From positions 1 through 48,335 of the forward strand of contig SHYH01000005.1 in NCBI GenBank assembly GCA_009692865.1: a DNA stretch of 48,335 nt, read 5' to 3'. Source of the DNA: Dehalococcoidia bacterium (GTDB lineage Bacteria > Chloroflexota > Dehalococcoidia > Lucifugimonadales > GCA-2717565). Every line of letters starts with the position of its first letter. Positions within the stretch are counted from its first letter, which is position 1. The translations under genes and the position numbers were made by a program. The notes beneath the pieces were generated by a model. It did not search any database. It was not told where the DNA came from and was given only the letters and a program-made list of their open reading frames with translations. Shown here piece by piece: positions 1 through 8,049 of the stretch.

Positions 1-1290
1 CATCGGCGTGCCGTCCGATTTCCGGTCGCCCACCTTGATCCCGTTCTTCTCGTGGAACGCTATGGGGTCCATGCCGATCTTCTCGCAGATCTCGTCCACG
101 ATGGTCTCGACGGCAAAGGAGGCGTTGGTGACCCCGGGCGCCCGGTAGGGCCCTACCCTGGGCTTGTTGACCAGCACGTCGTAGGCGTCGATGTGCACAT
201 TGTCGAGGCGGTAGGGAGCGAACATGGTGCGAACCGCGCCGCCCATGGGCGAACCGGGATAGGCCCCCGCCTCATAGGCCAGAAAGGCCTGGACCGCCGT
301 GATACGCCCATCCTTCGTGGCGCCCATCTTGACCCGCATAAAGGAGCCGGAGGTAGGTCCGGTGGTCTCAAGCACCTCCTGCCGCGTCATCACCATCTTG
401 ACAGGGTGGTGTCCAGCCTTGCGGGACAGGAGGGCAGCAAGAGGCTCCAGGTATACAGTGACCTTCCCTCCAAACCCTCCCCCAATCTCCACCGGCATCA
501 CCGTGATCCGGGAAACAGGCACACTAAAGAAGTTGGCGACCTGCTGCCTGACGGTGAACGCCCCCTGGTTGCTGGACCACATGGAGATGTGCCCGTCGGC
601 GTCCCACAGGGCCGTGGCGTTTTGGGGCTCGATGTAGCCTGGGTGCACCGGAGAGGTGCGGAACTCCCGCTCGATGACGATGTCAGCCTCTTTGAAGCCC
701 TTCTCACTATCCCCTATGATGACCTGCTGGTGGGCCGCCACGTTGCTCTTCTTACCTGTGTCGTTCCCCATCTCCCGGGTGGTCACGGTGTCGTGCAGGA
801 GGGGTGCGCCGTCCTTCATGGCCTCTAGCGGGTCCATGATCGGGGGCAACACCTCGTACTCCACCTCAATCAGGCCCAGGGCCTCTTCGGCGATGTGGAT
901 GCTCGTTGCAGCCACGGCAGCCACGGGATGGCCCTTGTACACCACCTTGTCCTTGGCCAGGTACTTTTCGTACATGAAGGTGTGGGGGACTAACTGGTAC
1001 GACTCCCCGTAGCTGACGGGTCCCGCCGGCACGTCTGGCAGGTCCAGGTTAGTGACCACTGCCTTCACGCCTGGAAGGGCCTCGGCCTTGCTGGTGTCAA
1101 TCCGCTTGATCCATGCATGGGCGTGCGGGCTCCGCAGGACCTTCCCATACAACAGTCCTGCGATCTGAACGTCTGCCCCGTACTTCGCCCGGCCCGTCAC
1201 CTTATCGGTGCCGTCGGGACGAACCGGTCGTGTGCCCACCACTTTGTAGCTTCTTGTTAACAGAACCGTGTTCGCTCTGTAATCCAGCAT
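1..1290 (-). CDS. Xanthine dehydrogenase-family molybdopterin-binding subunit (3' end outside window)
   Basis: First 430 residues of a molybdenum hydroxylase large subunit; the reading frame is open to the window edge, so the C-terminus is missing. The start ATG at 1290 has GGAGG seven bases upstream; an ATG six bases earlier sits too close to it. The N-terminal hammerhead domain (about residues 15-130, with VTGRAKYGADV and LPGVKAVVT) is followed by the Moco domain with EIGGGFGGK near residue 255 and PYRAPGVTNASFAVE near 390. These proteins hydroxylate aromatic or aldehyde substrates together with FAD and 2Fe-2S subunits, which are not visible here. TN replaces the PQ often seen after RAPG, so the substrate cannot be named. 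The family is certain, the specificity is not. Confidence 0.9.
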   Translation of the reverse strand, partial: MLDYRANTVLLTRSYKVVGTRPVRPDGTDKVTGRAKYGADVQIAGLLYGKVLRSPHAHAWIKRIDTSKAEALPGVKAVVTNLDLPDVPAGPVSYGESYQLVPHTFMYEKYLAKDKVVYKGHPVAAVAATSIHIAEEALGLIEVEYEVLPPIMDPLEAMKDGAPLLHDTVTTREMGNDTGKKSNVAAHQQVIIGDSEKGFKEADIVIEREFRTSPVHPGYIEPQNATALWDADGHISMWSSNQGAFTVRQQVANFFSVPVSRITVMPVEIGGGFGGKVTVYLEPLAALLSRKAGHHPVKMVMTRQEVLETTGPTSGSFMRVKMGATKDGRITAVQAFLAYEAGAYPGSPMGGAVRTMFAPYRLDNVHIDAYDVLVNKPRVGPYRAPGVTNASFAVETIVDEICEKIGMDPIAFHEKNGIKVGDRKSDGTPM

Positions 1291-1354
1291 GCTCATTCCT
1301 CCGAGCCACCCCTCTGTTTTCTTGGCTTACCTATCCTATGGTTCATTCACCCAC

Positions 1355-1750
1355 TCAACCGGCCGACTTGGTCTCACCTTTGTCGAGTCTCAATGACGCC
1401 GAATTGATGCAGTATCGCAGGCCGGTGGGCCGTGGACCGTCTGGGAACAGATGCCCAAGGTGGGCGCCACAACTCGCGCACTCCACCTCCGTCCTCTCCA
1501 TGCCCAAGCTGAGATCGGTTTCCTCCCGCACCGGCCCTGATGGCACAACCTCCCAGAAGCTCGGCCAGCCGGTGCGTGAATCAAACTTGGAGTTCGAGGA
1601 GAACAGTGGTACATCGCAGCAGATACACCGGTAGGTTCCCTTGTCGTGATTGTTCCAATACTCCCCGGTGTACGGGGGCTCCGTCCCTTTCTCCTGGGTC
1701 ACATGGTATTGGATAGGGGTAAGCTTCTTGCGGAGATCCTTAGCGTTCAT
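1355..1750 (-). CDS. msrB: Peptide-methionine (R)-S-oxide reductase
   Basis: A 131-residue MsrB that reduces methionine-R-sulfoxide in proteins using thioredoxin. Seen in the sequence: the zinc motifs CICC (about residue 43) and CASC (about 92), the substrate loop SRTGWPSFW, and the catalytic Cys in RYCINSASL near the C-terminus. Length and motif order match the stand-alone MsrB family. The ATG at 1750 is chosen; a GTG codon lies directly in front of it, and AAGGTGG just upstream could serve either. MsrA is not present nearby. The gene runs in the same direction as the hydroxylase subunit downstream. Confidence 0.95.
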   Translation of the reverse strand: MNAKDLRKKLTPIQYHVTQEKGTEPPYTGEYWNNHDKGTYRCICCDVPLFSSNSKFDSRTGWPSFWEVVPSGPVREETDLSLGMERTEVECASCGAHLGHLFPDGPRPTGLRYCINSASLRLDKGETKSAG

Positions 1751-1850
1751 CACCCCACCTTGGCACTTTCGCCCTATGATAGCTCAGGCCGTGCCAAACC
1801 GCCACGGCCCAGGCTCAGGTCCAACGTCTCGAAGAGGCCTCCCAGTAGCG

Positions 1851-2120
1851 TTATGACCCAAGGAGACCTTCCTCTCTGCCACCACGCTGGGCCAGCCTCA
1901 GCTCAGTCAAGGCGTTCCAAAGCTCTTGCCACACCATTCGCCGCTCCAGGTCGGTCAATCTCCTACCGACCTGATCACGGCAAGCCAGCACCGCCTTGCC
2001 GGCCAGGAACCCCCAGTTCCCAGGCTCATTTGCCAGCCACTGATTGACAACGATGCTATTGCTCGCAATGGTGTGATGAATCGCCTGGCGAAGGTGTTCT
2101 GCCGTCAGGTTACTGCTCAT
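1851..2120 (-). CDS. Small hypothetical protein, 89 aa
   Basis: Not assigned to a family. The protein is predicted to be largely alpha-helical and soluble, with no membrane segment or Cys motif; it contains NQWLANEPGNWGFLAGKAVL and a basic amphipathic stretch QVGRRLTDLERRMVWQELW. GGGAGCGG precedes the ATG. Codon use fits its neighbours. A second, truncated copy of its 3' end lies about 365 bp away (2216-2284), which supports this frame being, or having been, a real gene. Confidence 0.6.
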   Translation of the reverse strand: MSSNLTAEHLRQAIHHTIASNSIVVNQWLANEPGNWGFLAGKAVLACRDQVGRRLTDLERRMVWQELWNALTELRLAQRGGREEGLLGS

Positions 2121-2185
2121 TGATGCCGCTCCCTGCGCCGTTTAGGGCAGGTGCAAGTGGACGGGCCTACAGACCGGGATGAGCA

Positions 2186-2284
2186 CCAACGCCTCGAAGA
2201 CGCTCTCCGGCAGGGTTATGACCCAAGGAGACCTTTCCCCCTATCACCATGCTGGGCACGTCTCAGCTCAGGCAGGGCATTCCA
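2186..2284 (-). pseudogene. Truncated duplicate of the 3' end of the 1851-2120 gene
   Basis: Positions 2186-2284 align without gaps to 1821-1919. On the minus strand the last 69 bases (2284-2216) read WNALPELRRAQHGDRGKGL followed by LGS and stop. This parallels WNALTELRLAQRGGREEGL plus LGS at the end of the 89-residue protein. Homology continues about 30 bp past the stop codon but ends abruptly upstream at the Trp codon, and no start codon or N-terminus is present. It is best read as a partial duplication or the remnant of a second gene copy. Confidence 0.7.
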
Positions 2285-2382
2285 GTGAGGTGGACCCCAA
2301 AAATTCAAACAGGTGGCTTAGCGAGGGTACTGCTCCTGGAATCTCAGACGAAAAGGAAGGGCAGGACATACACCAGGGACGC

Positions 2383-2634
2383 TTAGTAAACGTCCAGAGT
2401 AAATCCCCCTCCGCAAGGGGGGGCCTTGAAGTCCAACACCGAATTTGACAATCGCTCCGCCAGGTCGGCGTCCACGAGCAGGAGGACCAGGCCCTGGAAG
2501 GTCACCACATGATCACGCTCTCCTTCTCCGTCGATGACGATCCCGAAGTCGCCTTCCCCTGTCCACACCGGTGGCATGGCCAGCCTGAGGTGTTTATCTA
2601 GCGCAAGGCTGGTTCGCCCCAGGGTGCGTTGCAT
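2383..2634 (-). CDS. HesB/IscA-like small protein, 83 aa
   Basis: The C-terminal half reads like the IscA/HesB beta-barrel fold: DHVVTFQGLVLLLVDADLAE, then an LDF strand, then CGGGFTL. The usual Cys ligands of iron-sulfur scaffold proteins are not present; the only Cys is in PPCGGG. It may therefore belong to the Cys-poor HesB-like group found in Chloroflexota and Actinobacteria, whose role is unknown. Third codon positions are strongly G/C, supporting coding. GAGGAG abuts the ATG, closer than ideal, so the start is uncertain. The family call is a similarity judgement made by eye. Confidence 0.5.
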   Translation of the reverse strand: MQRTLGRTSLALDKHLRLAMPPVWTGEGDFGIVIDGEGERDHVVTFQGLVLLLVDADLAERLSNSVLDFKAPPCGGGFTLDVY

Positions 2635-3061
2635 CTCCTCTATTAGCGTTTTCCGTGACGGTCAGCATGGGGGTGGTGCAGTTCGCAAGGTGGATAGTAT
2701 GGCGGGCCCTCGTCCCTTTGCAATGCGCCCATTCTATCACCTTAGAGCAAGCCATGCGCTTACGGCGCCTCGCGCAGCGGGGCCCATCGACACCCTCTCG
2801 CTGACATTTCCCACGACCTGTTGCCTACTGACCAAATCGTAGACCAACGACACTGGGAAGTGGCCACCGTCGGAGAGCGGCGGCAACTCCCCTTCACCAC
2901 GCTGGAGGCGGCGTACGTGAACACTGTGGAGGAGAAGCGGGTAGGGGCCATCAGGCCCAAGCCCGCCTTCCGACCCTTGTTCGCCGTTGCAACCACCAAG
3001 GAGGGGTCAGGGGTGACCTTGGTCCAGGAGCCTCCGAACGACGCTGAAGGAGCAAAGCAGA
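2635..3061. other. No recognisable gene
   Basis: This 427-base stretch lies between the HesB-like gene and the 3' end of ssrA. A plus-strand frame from about 2821 stays open for 109 codons but runs into the tmRNA 3' end and has no ribosome binding site. No RNA gene or repeat shared with the rest of the window was seen. Confidence 0.4.
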
Positions 3062-3087
3062 AGCCCCCAGACGAATGTCCGGGGGCT
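3062..3087 (-). terminator. Hairpin just past the tmRNA 3' end
   Basis: Arms AGCCCCCAGAC and GTCCGGGGGCT pair with one mismatch around a GAAT loop, starting 16 bases beyond the encoded CCA of ssrA. The minus-strand bases that follow (TTCTGCTTTG) are only moderately T-rich. A terminator or processing signal for ssrA is likely. Confidence 0.55.
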
Positions 3088-3102
3088 CTCGGGCCGTGTT
3101 TG

Positions 3103-3456
3103 TGGTGGAGACGGGGGAGAGTCGAACTCCCCGTCCAGAAGATTCCCTAGGGGATGACTACAGGCTTGTCCGGTCGTTGTTTTCTCGCCCTCCCTTGTCC
3201 CGTCCGGCAGGGGCGGGGGAGGGCCAGCCGATGGATCTTTCGCTCCCGCTTATCGGCGTCTAGGGAAACGGCACCTCGATGTGTTGCGCCCTTCGCCCAC
3301 CCTCGAGGAGAGGCGGGCAAGGACGTGGCCGCCCGTTAGGCGGCCAGGGCTACCTGTTGGTTGCCAGTTACTTATTTGCCACCTGATTTACGAGGGCGAT
3401 GGCACCTCGGCCTGCCATCCCTGCGGGACGGTCCCCTGTCAAACCCACGCGTCCCC
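3103..3456 (-). ncRNA. ssrA: Transfer-messenger RNA (tmRNA)
   Basis: tmRNA frees stalled ribosomes together with SmpB. The 3' end shows a T-arm with loop TTCGACT flanked by GGGAG and CTCCC, then CGTCTCC and an encoded ACCA. The 5' end GGGGACG pairs with CGTCTCC to form the acceptor stem and is followed by the tmRNA-type GGGTTTGACAGGG. The internal reading frame (3365-3336 on the minus strand) encodes the tag GNQQVALAA and ends in TAA. The mature length is about 354 nt. smpB lies 1.2 kb away on the same strand. The resume codon GGC is inferred from the upstream TAACT context. Confidence 0.93.
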
Positions 3457-3489
3457 ACGGATCATTGGCAACCTTGCCCTGTACTGAGG

Positions 3490-3498
3490 AGTATACCA
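3490..3498 (-). promoter_or_regulatory. Extended -10 promoter candidate for ssrA
   Basis: The minus strand reads TGGTATACT, an extended -10 element (TGN plus TATACT), 34 bases upstream of the mature tmRNA 5' end. This would give a short 5' leader to be removed by RNase P. No good -35 hexamer is seen at 17 bases. Confidence 0.4.
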
Positions 3499-3574
3499 TG
3501 CTTTGAGGACAGGCGGGTAAGGCAGGGGCCCCCTGCTACCACCTCTTCACCACCCAGGCTGTCTCCCGCCACCG

Positions 3575-4480
3575 CTACCCGATCCCCTGCACCAAGCGGA
3601 TGACTACGGCCAAAGTGAGGATAGCGGCTGCAGAGGACGCCACGACGACGGAGCTGACCAACCTCGGATTGGCGTTGAACTCTGTGGCCAAAAGGCTGGC
3701 GAACACCGCGGTGGGCATGGCAGCCAGGACGATCATCACCTTGCGGTCCAGCCCCGTGGCTCCCACCAGCAGGCTGAGCGGGAACGCGAGGGCCGCCGAG
3801 GCCACCAGTCTGAGCAGCACCACCGCAGTCACGTTGCACACCTCATGGAGGGCGCCGCTGGAGAGTTGGAAGCCCAGGACCACCAGCATGGTTGGGATGG
3901 CCGCCGCCGAAAGCAGTTCCAGGGGCTTCATGACGGGCCCGGGCACGGTCAGATGGAACACGCCGACCAGAGCCCCAGCCAGAGCCGCGTAGGTGGTCGG
4001 AAGCCCGAAAACCCCTAGCAGAGGCCTCCAGCCAACCGTGGAGCTGCGGGCTGCGATGTAGACGCCTACCGACCAGGTCAATGAAGCCTGAATGACGAAG
4101 AAGACCACCGCCCGCTCCAGGGCCCCCTGGCCGAAGGCGAACTGAGTCACCGGCAACCCCAGGTTGTTCACGTTCATGAATGCCGACCCCAGAAGCATGG
4201 CGCTCTCGGTGGGCCGGTCGACGCGCAGGGCGCGGGCCACAATCCACGCCAGCGCCAGGCTCGCCCCAGCCAGCAAGAAGACAAAGACCGTAGTGCGGGC
4301 GAAGACGGCGCTGCCGAAGTCGGAATTGGCCATGGAGACGAAGACCAGGGCAGGGCTGAAAAGGTTCAGGGCCAAAAGGCTGATTGGGGCCGTGGGCGGC
4401 CTCTTCCAGCGGTGCAGGGCCATCCCAAGGGCGACCACCAGGTAGACGGGCAGGATGACGTTGACGAAGATCGAAAGCAC
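3575..4480 (-). CDS. AEC-family transporter (auxin efflux carrier-like permease)
   Basis: A 301-residue integral membrane protein with about ten hydrophobic segments in the two-repeat arrangement of the Mem_trans (AEC) family. The first segment begins at residue 4 (IFVNVILPVYLVVALGMAL). The N-N-L-G-L-P stretch after the GSAFMNV helix and the PTMLVVLGFQLS segment are typical of the family. Members export or import small organic acids or auxin-like compounds; the substrate cannot be told. The start is GTG at 4480 with no clear ribosome binding site. The gene sits between ssrA and smpB without any evident functional link. Confidence 0.88.
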   Translation of the reverse strand: MLSIFVNVILPVYLVVALGMALHRWKRPPTAPISLLALNLFSPALVFVSMANSDFGSAVFARTTVFVFLLAGASLALAWIVARALRVDRPTESAMLLGSAFMNVNNLGLPVTQFAFGQGALERAVVFFVIQASLTWSVGVYIAARSSTVGWRPLLGVFGLPTTYAALAGALVGVFHLTVPGPVMKPLELLSAAAIPTMLVVLGFQLSSGALHEVCNVTAVVLLRLVASAALAFPLSLLVGATGLDRKVMIVLAAMPTAVFASLLATEFNANPRLVSSVVVASSAAAILTLAVVIRLVQGIG

Positions 4481-4510
4481 GGGGCTATTCTACTCTACCC
4501 ATAAAGAAGG

Positions 4511-4655
4511 AGATTTCTTTGGGGAAGGGCTTATGGGGAACCCTTTCTTACAAGAAAGGGTTCCCCATACCGCTCCGAAAGAACCATCAACGCTCAATCC
4601 CGATGTGTCGGGACTCAACCTGTTCCCAAGCTGAATTGGTGGCTCGAACGGGACT
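4511..4655 (+). repeat. Dispersed repeat family A, copy 1
   Basis: Intergenic element centred on a near-perfect 32-bp palindrome (4535-4566): arm GGGGAACCCTTTCTT, two central bases, then its exact complement. The conserved tail includes CTCCGAAAGAACC and ends GGTGGCTCGAACGGGACT. Copies recur at 32891-33066 and 44044-44219 in the same orientation. This copy lacks the roughly 50-bp left part present in the other two. It lies between smpB and the AEC transporter gene. Confidence 0.85.
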
Positions 4656-4701
4656 TTACCCATCAGGTATCGTCCAGGTGAAGGCGCCTTGAGCAGGGGC
4701 A

Positions 4702-5202
4702 CTACCGCCGACTCTTCAACTCTCGGGCCATCTCCCGCTCGTCCTCGCGGCGGGCGGTGACCTCCCGCTTGTCATAGAGCTTGCGCCCGCGACAAAGTCC
4801 CAGGTCCACCTTGGCCCAGTGCCCCTTGATGTAGAGACGAAGGGGAATGAGGGTGTAGCCCTTTTGGGACACCTTGCCGATGAGGGCGACTATCTCCTCG
4901 CGGTGGAGGAGGAGCTTGCGAGGGCGCAGAGGGTCGTGGTTGTGGACGTTGCCTGCGGAGTAGGGGGGGATGTGGCAGTTCAGGAGCAGCAGCTCCCCCC
5001 CCTCAGGCCGGGCGTAAGCCTCCTGGATGCTCACGCGCCCCTCGCGGATGGCCTTAATCTCGGTGCCCATGAGCGAGAGGCCGGCCTCCACCGTCTCCAA
5101 CACGTCATACTCGAAGCGAGCCCTCCGATTCACCGCGATGGTCTGGAACACAGGGGGCTTGGCATCGGTCTTGGGCTTCTGGCGCGGCGGTATCTTTGCC
5201 AT
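4702..5202 (-). CDS. smpB: SsrA-binding protein SmpB
   Basis: A 166-residue partner of tmRNA in trans-translation; it binds the tRNA-like domain and fills the decoding site. Family signatures: NRRARFEYDVLETVEAGLSL, the loop GTEIKAIREGRVSI, the central HNHDPLRPRKLLLH, and the basic C-terminal tail with KREVTARREDEREMARELK. The ATG at 5202 is chosen because it gives the usual MAK start. ATG codons at 5214 and 5244 would take residues from the inserted repeat B1. No strong Shine-Dalgarno is seen, possibly because the element landed just upstream. Confidence 0.96.
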   Translation of the reverse strand: MAKIPPRQKPKTDAKPPVFQTIAVNRRARFEYDVLETVEAGLSLMGTEIKAIREGRVSIQEAYARPEGGELLLLNCHIPPYSAGNVHNHDPLRPRKLLLHREEIVALIGKVSQKGYTLIPLRLYIKGHWAKVDLGLCRGRKLYDKREVTARREDEREMARELKSRR

Positions 5203-5213
5203 TGATTTACCCA

Positions 5214-5360
5214 TCACAGGGTGATGAAAAACCCTTTCGCCCATCCCCCATTCCCCCTTTCTGGCCAGGAAGGGGGGTGGGGATTATATCTGGGGGACAC
5301 CCCCAGGCCCCTGCAAAGGGGCTTCTCCCCTCTGCACTCCCCTCATTCAACATCCTGCTA
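5214..5360 (+). repeat. MITE-like repeat family B, copy 1
   Basis: About 147 bp between ctpA and smpB. One end reads CACAGGGTGATGAAAAACCC, the other CATCCTGCTA, approximate inverted repeats of each other. The interior holds CTGGCCAG flanked by C-runs and G-runs, and the hairpin CTGGGGG-ACA-CCCCCAG read on either strand. The terminal CTA (5358-5360) is the TAG stop codon of ctpA. Related copies lie at 14785-14934, 36889-37040 and 45032-45155. Confidence 0.85.
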
Positions 5361-6596
5361 AGGAGCAGCGACCACGGCAAGACGCTCCTTGATGAGCTCC
5401 AGCGCCTTGTCCACCTGCGGGTCCCCCTTCGGGCCGGGGTTGCCGGGCACCTCCACATCAGGCTGCAGGCCATCCCCCTCGATAAGGCGGCCATTGGGGG
5501 TGTACCAGCGGGCGAAGGAGTAGTAGATGCCCCCGCCATCGCTAAGGCCTCGCAGCAGGTTCACGCTGCCTTTACCAAAGGTACGGGTGCCCACCAGCAA
5601 GGCGCGCCCCTGGTCCTGCAGGGCCCCGGCCAGCACCTCGCTGCCGCTGGCGCTGAACCGGTTGACCAGGACGACGAGAGGGGTATCCGGTATCAGGGGG
5701 TTCCCCTTAACCTCCAGGTTGGTGCGCACGCCTCGCCCCGTCACTTCGTAGAGGACCAGCCCCTCGCGTAGGAACTGGCTCGCCACGTCCACGGTGGAGC
5801 TCACCAGGCCGCCGGGGTTGTCCCTCAGGTCAAGGACAAGGCCCACCACTCCCTGAGCCTTCATCTCCTTCAATATCCCTATGAGGCTCTCGTTGGTGTT
5901 GCTGTTGAACGCCTCGATCCGCACGTACCCGATGTTCCCCGCCAGGACGTCGGAGGAGACGCTCTGGAGGGAGATGGCCCCCCGGGTGATGGTGATCGCC
6001 ACCGGCTCTGTCTCCGCCAAGTGGCGCACCTCAAGAGTAACAGAGGTGCCTTTACGTCCACGGATCCGCAGTATGGCGTCCGCCAGGCTCTTGCCCTCGG
6101 TGCTCACCCCGTCGATGGTGAGAATGATGTCCCCGGGGCGGATGCCTGCCGCCTTGGCGGGCGAGTTAGGCATCGGCGCCACGATGATGGGCCGGTTATT
6201 CCTGAAGGTGACCTCGGCGCCGATGCCTTCAAAACCACCCGTGAAGGTGCTGGCCTCCAAACGATAGGTCTCGGGGCTCAGGTAGGAGGTGTGGGGATCG
6301 TTGACCAAGTCCAGCATGCCCTTGATGGCCGCCTCCTTGAGCTTCTGGCGGTCCAACTTGTCCTTGTCCACGTGCTCGTTGACGAGGGTGTTCCACACCT
6401 CCCAGATGGCCTTGACCTCCGTGGGTGTGTCCTTGGGAGGGGAAGAGTAGACGTCTGGGGTGAGTGTCCCGCTTTGGGGGCTTGGCAGGCCTGGCAGCAG
6501 GTTGCAGGAGAGGCTCACCGCAGCCACCAGAAGCAGGGCCGATAAAAGAACGACGATCCGAGAGCGCCCCAACGGGACGTACGGGATCTGTGACAT
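5358..6596 (-). CDS. S41-family carboxyl-terminal processing protease
   Basis: A 412-residue exported Ser-Lys protease of the CtpA/Prc type. An N-terminal hydrophobic segment (residues 13-30) ends at SLSC; this is a weak lipobox, so either a lipoprotein or a membrane anchor is possible. A PDZ domain spans about 110-190 (GIGAEVTF, GIRPGDIILTIDG). The peptidase domain follows with LDLRDNPGG (about 255-263), the nucleophile in FSASGSE (about Ser317) and the general base Lys in TFGKGS (about Lys342). It trims C-termini of envelope proteins. Its TAG stop is the outer base triplet of repeat B1. Confidence 0.93.
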   Translation of the reverse strand: MSQIPYVPLGRSRIVVLLSALLLVAAVSLSCNLLPGLPSPQSGTLTPDVYSSPPKDTPTEVKAIWEVWNTLVNEHVDKDKLDRQKLKEAAIKGMLDLVNDPHTSYLSPETYRLEASTFTGGFEGIGAEVTFRNNRPIIVAPMPNSPAKAAGIRPGDIILTIDGVSTEGKSLADAILRIRGRKGTSVTLEVRHLAETEPVAITITRGAISLQSVSSDVLAGNIGYVRIEAFNSNTNESLIGILKEMKAQGVVGLVLDLRDNPGGLVSSTVDVASQFLREGLVLYEVTGRGVRTNLEVKGNPLIPDTPLVVLVNRFSASGSEVLAGALQDQGRALLVGTRTFGKGSVNLLRGLSDGGGIYYSFARWYTPNGRLIEGDGLQPDVEVPGNPGPKGDPQVDKALELIKERLAVVAAP

Positions 6597-6725
6597 GGGA
6601 TAACTCCAAGGGAGAGGCTACAAGTCTACGAGACGGACGCAGCTCGACTTATTGTAGCACGGGGTTGGTGATCGGCGGAGCTGAGGCGGAGCGCCCATAG
6701 AAGCCCAGGAAAGATGCCAAATACT

Positions 6726-7922
6726 CTAGTTGACATAACTGCTATAGGGCGACGCTGAGGAGGGAAGACCTCGCAGCGATCTCCTGGGGCTGCCCTGCCT
6801 CGCCACCCTGATCTCCCCTAGCGTCTCGGCGATACGCTGCAGCAACTCCTGAAGGCCCCACCGCTTGGCCGCCGAGACCAGCACTGTCGTGGGATCGCCG
6901 TTCATGAGGTCCGCCGGCGCGGCCTGGCCTCCATCCTCGCCGTCCTGCACCACCAGGAGGTCTACCTTGTTAAGCACCGAGAGCCTGGGACGGCTCGCGA
7001 GATCCATCTCCTCGAGGACCCTGTTGACCTCCTGGGTCTGGTGGTCGGCGTGGCGATGAGTGATGTCCACAACGTGCAGCAGGAGGTCCGCCGACTGGAG
7101 CTCCTCCAGGGTGGCCCGAAAGGCAGCCACCAGCCGCGACGGCAGCTTCTGGATGAATCCCACCGTGTCGGTGAACAAGGCGTACTGCCCGTCGGGAAGG
7201 AGGATGCGACGCGTCACTGGGTCCAGGGTCGAAAAGAGCTTGTCCTGCACGGGCACCGCCGCCCTGGTGAGGGCGTTGAAAAGGGTGCTTTTGCCCACGT
7301 TGGTGTACCCCACGATGGACACCACGAGGACGCCCGTGACCTTCCGCCGGTCGCGAGAAAAGGCCCGGCGCTGGCGCACCTCCTCAAGCTCCCTCTTGAG
7401 CCTCTGAATGCCCGTTCGAATCAGGCGCCGGTCCGTCTCGATCTGGCTCTCGCCGGGGCCCCGGGTGCCGATGCCGCCTCCCAGGCGCTCCAGGTGCGAC
7501 CACTGGCCCGCCAGGCGCGGCTGGAGGTACTCCTGCTGGGCCAACTGCACTTGGAGGGCGCCCTCTCGGGTGCGGGCATGGCGGGCGAAGATGTCCAGGA
7601 TGAGGGCCGTCCGGTCAATGACCTTCACCGGCAGCGCCTCCTCCAGGTTCCGCTGCTGGGTGGGGGTCAGCTCGTCGTCGAAGATGACCGTAGTGCACCC
7701 CAGCTCCGCCACCTGCTCCTTCAGCTCCTGGAGCTTGCCCTTGCCCACGTAGTAGGCAGCGGTCCGGGTCCCCCGTTGGGAAAGGGTCCCCATCACCTGG
7801 GCGTCGGCGGTCCTGGCCAGTTGGCCCAGCTCATCCAGCGACTCTTCGATGGACCAGATCTCCCCGCCGCCCTTTGGGGCCACGCCCACCAGGAGGGCTC
7901 GCTCAGTCGAAGAGGTTGCCAC
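6726..7922 (-). CDS. hflX: GTPase HflX
   Basis: A 398-residue HflX, a ribosome-associated GTPase that splits stalled 70S or 50S complexes. The N-terminal glycine-rich segment carries ERLGGGIGTRGPGESQIE, diagnostic of HflX. The G domain has GYTNVGKST (G1), DTVGFIQKLP (G3) and NKVD (G4). A short C-terminal tail follows. The start is GTG at 7922 with AAAGG upstream. It is transcribed with ctpA and smpB in a loose minus-strand series; the 130-bp gap to ctpA suggests a separate unit. With ssrA and smpB nearby, three ribosome-rescue genes fall within 5 kb. Confidence 0.97.
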   Translation of the reverse strand: MATSSTERALLVGVAPKGGGEIWSIEESLDELGQLARTADAQVMGTLSQRGTRTAAYYVGKGKLQELKEQVAELGCTTVIFDDELTPTQQRNLEEALPVKVIDRTALILDIFARHARTREGALQVQLAQQEYLQPRLAGQWSHLERLGGGIGTRGPGESQIETDRRLIRTGIQRLKRELEEVRQRRAFSRDRRKVTGVLVVSIVGYTNVGKSTLFNALTRAAVPVQDKLFSTLDPVTRRILLPDGQYALFTDTVGFIQKLPSRLVAAFRATLEELQSADLLLHVVDITHRHADHQTQEVNRVLEEMDLASRPRLSVLNKVDLLVVQDGEDGGQAAPADLMNGDPTTVLVSAAKRWGLQELLQRIAETLGEIRVARQGSPRRSLRGLPSSASPYSSYVN

Positions 7923-8013
7923 CGTACCTTTGGGAATGGCTGGCTCCTTGGGACTTCAAGTTCAGGTCTCATTATCGCACAGGCGCTCTACCCGTGTGCG
8001 CTTCAAGGATGAT

Positions 8014-8044
8014 TGACCCTGATAGCATCACTCATGCTATCAGG
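8014..8044 (+). promoter_or_regulatory. Palindromic operator and promoter of the vapBC pair
   Basis: A perfect inverted repeat CCTGATAGCAT-cactc-ATGCTATCAGG (8018-8044) ends five bases before the antitoxin ATG. TTGACC at 8014-8019 followed by TATCAG at 8038-8043 (18 bp apart) is a plausible promoter, which would put transcription start at or next to the ATG. Ribbon-helix-helix antitoxins commonly repress through such palindromes. Confidence 0.7.
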
Positions 8045-8049
8045 ATGGC

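Noticed and set aside
52-828. Long plus-strand frame opposite the molybdopterin subunit
   Set aside because: It lies antisense to a clear XDH-family protein with conserved motifs; its His/Gly/Arg-rich translation is typical of a shadow frame in GC-rich DNA.
2821-3150. 109-codon plus-strand frame
   Set aside because: It starts at TTG without a ribosome binding site and runs into the tmRNA 3' end; no recognisable family.
4490-4702. 70-codon frame across repeat A1
   Set aside because: The frame is made of repeat sequence; the similar peptide at 44092-44325 reflects the shared repeat, not a conserved protein.
5203-5244. Longer SmpB start with 14 more residues
   Set aside because: Those codons lie partly in repeat B1 and have no family similarity.
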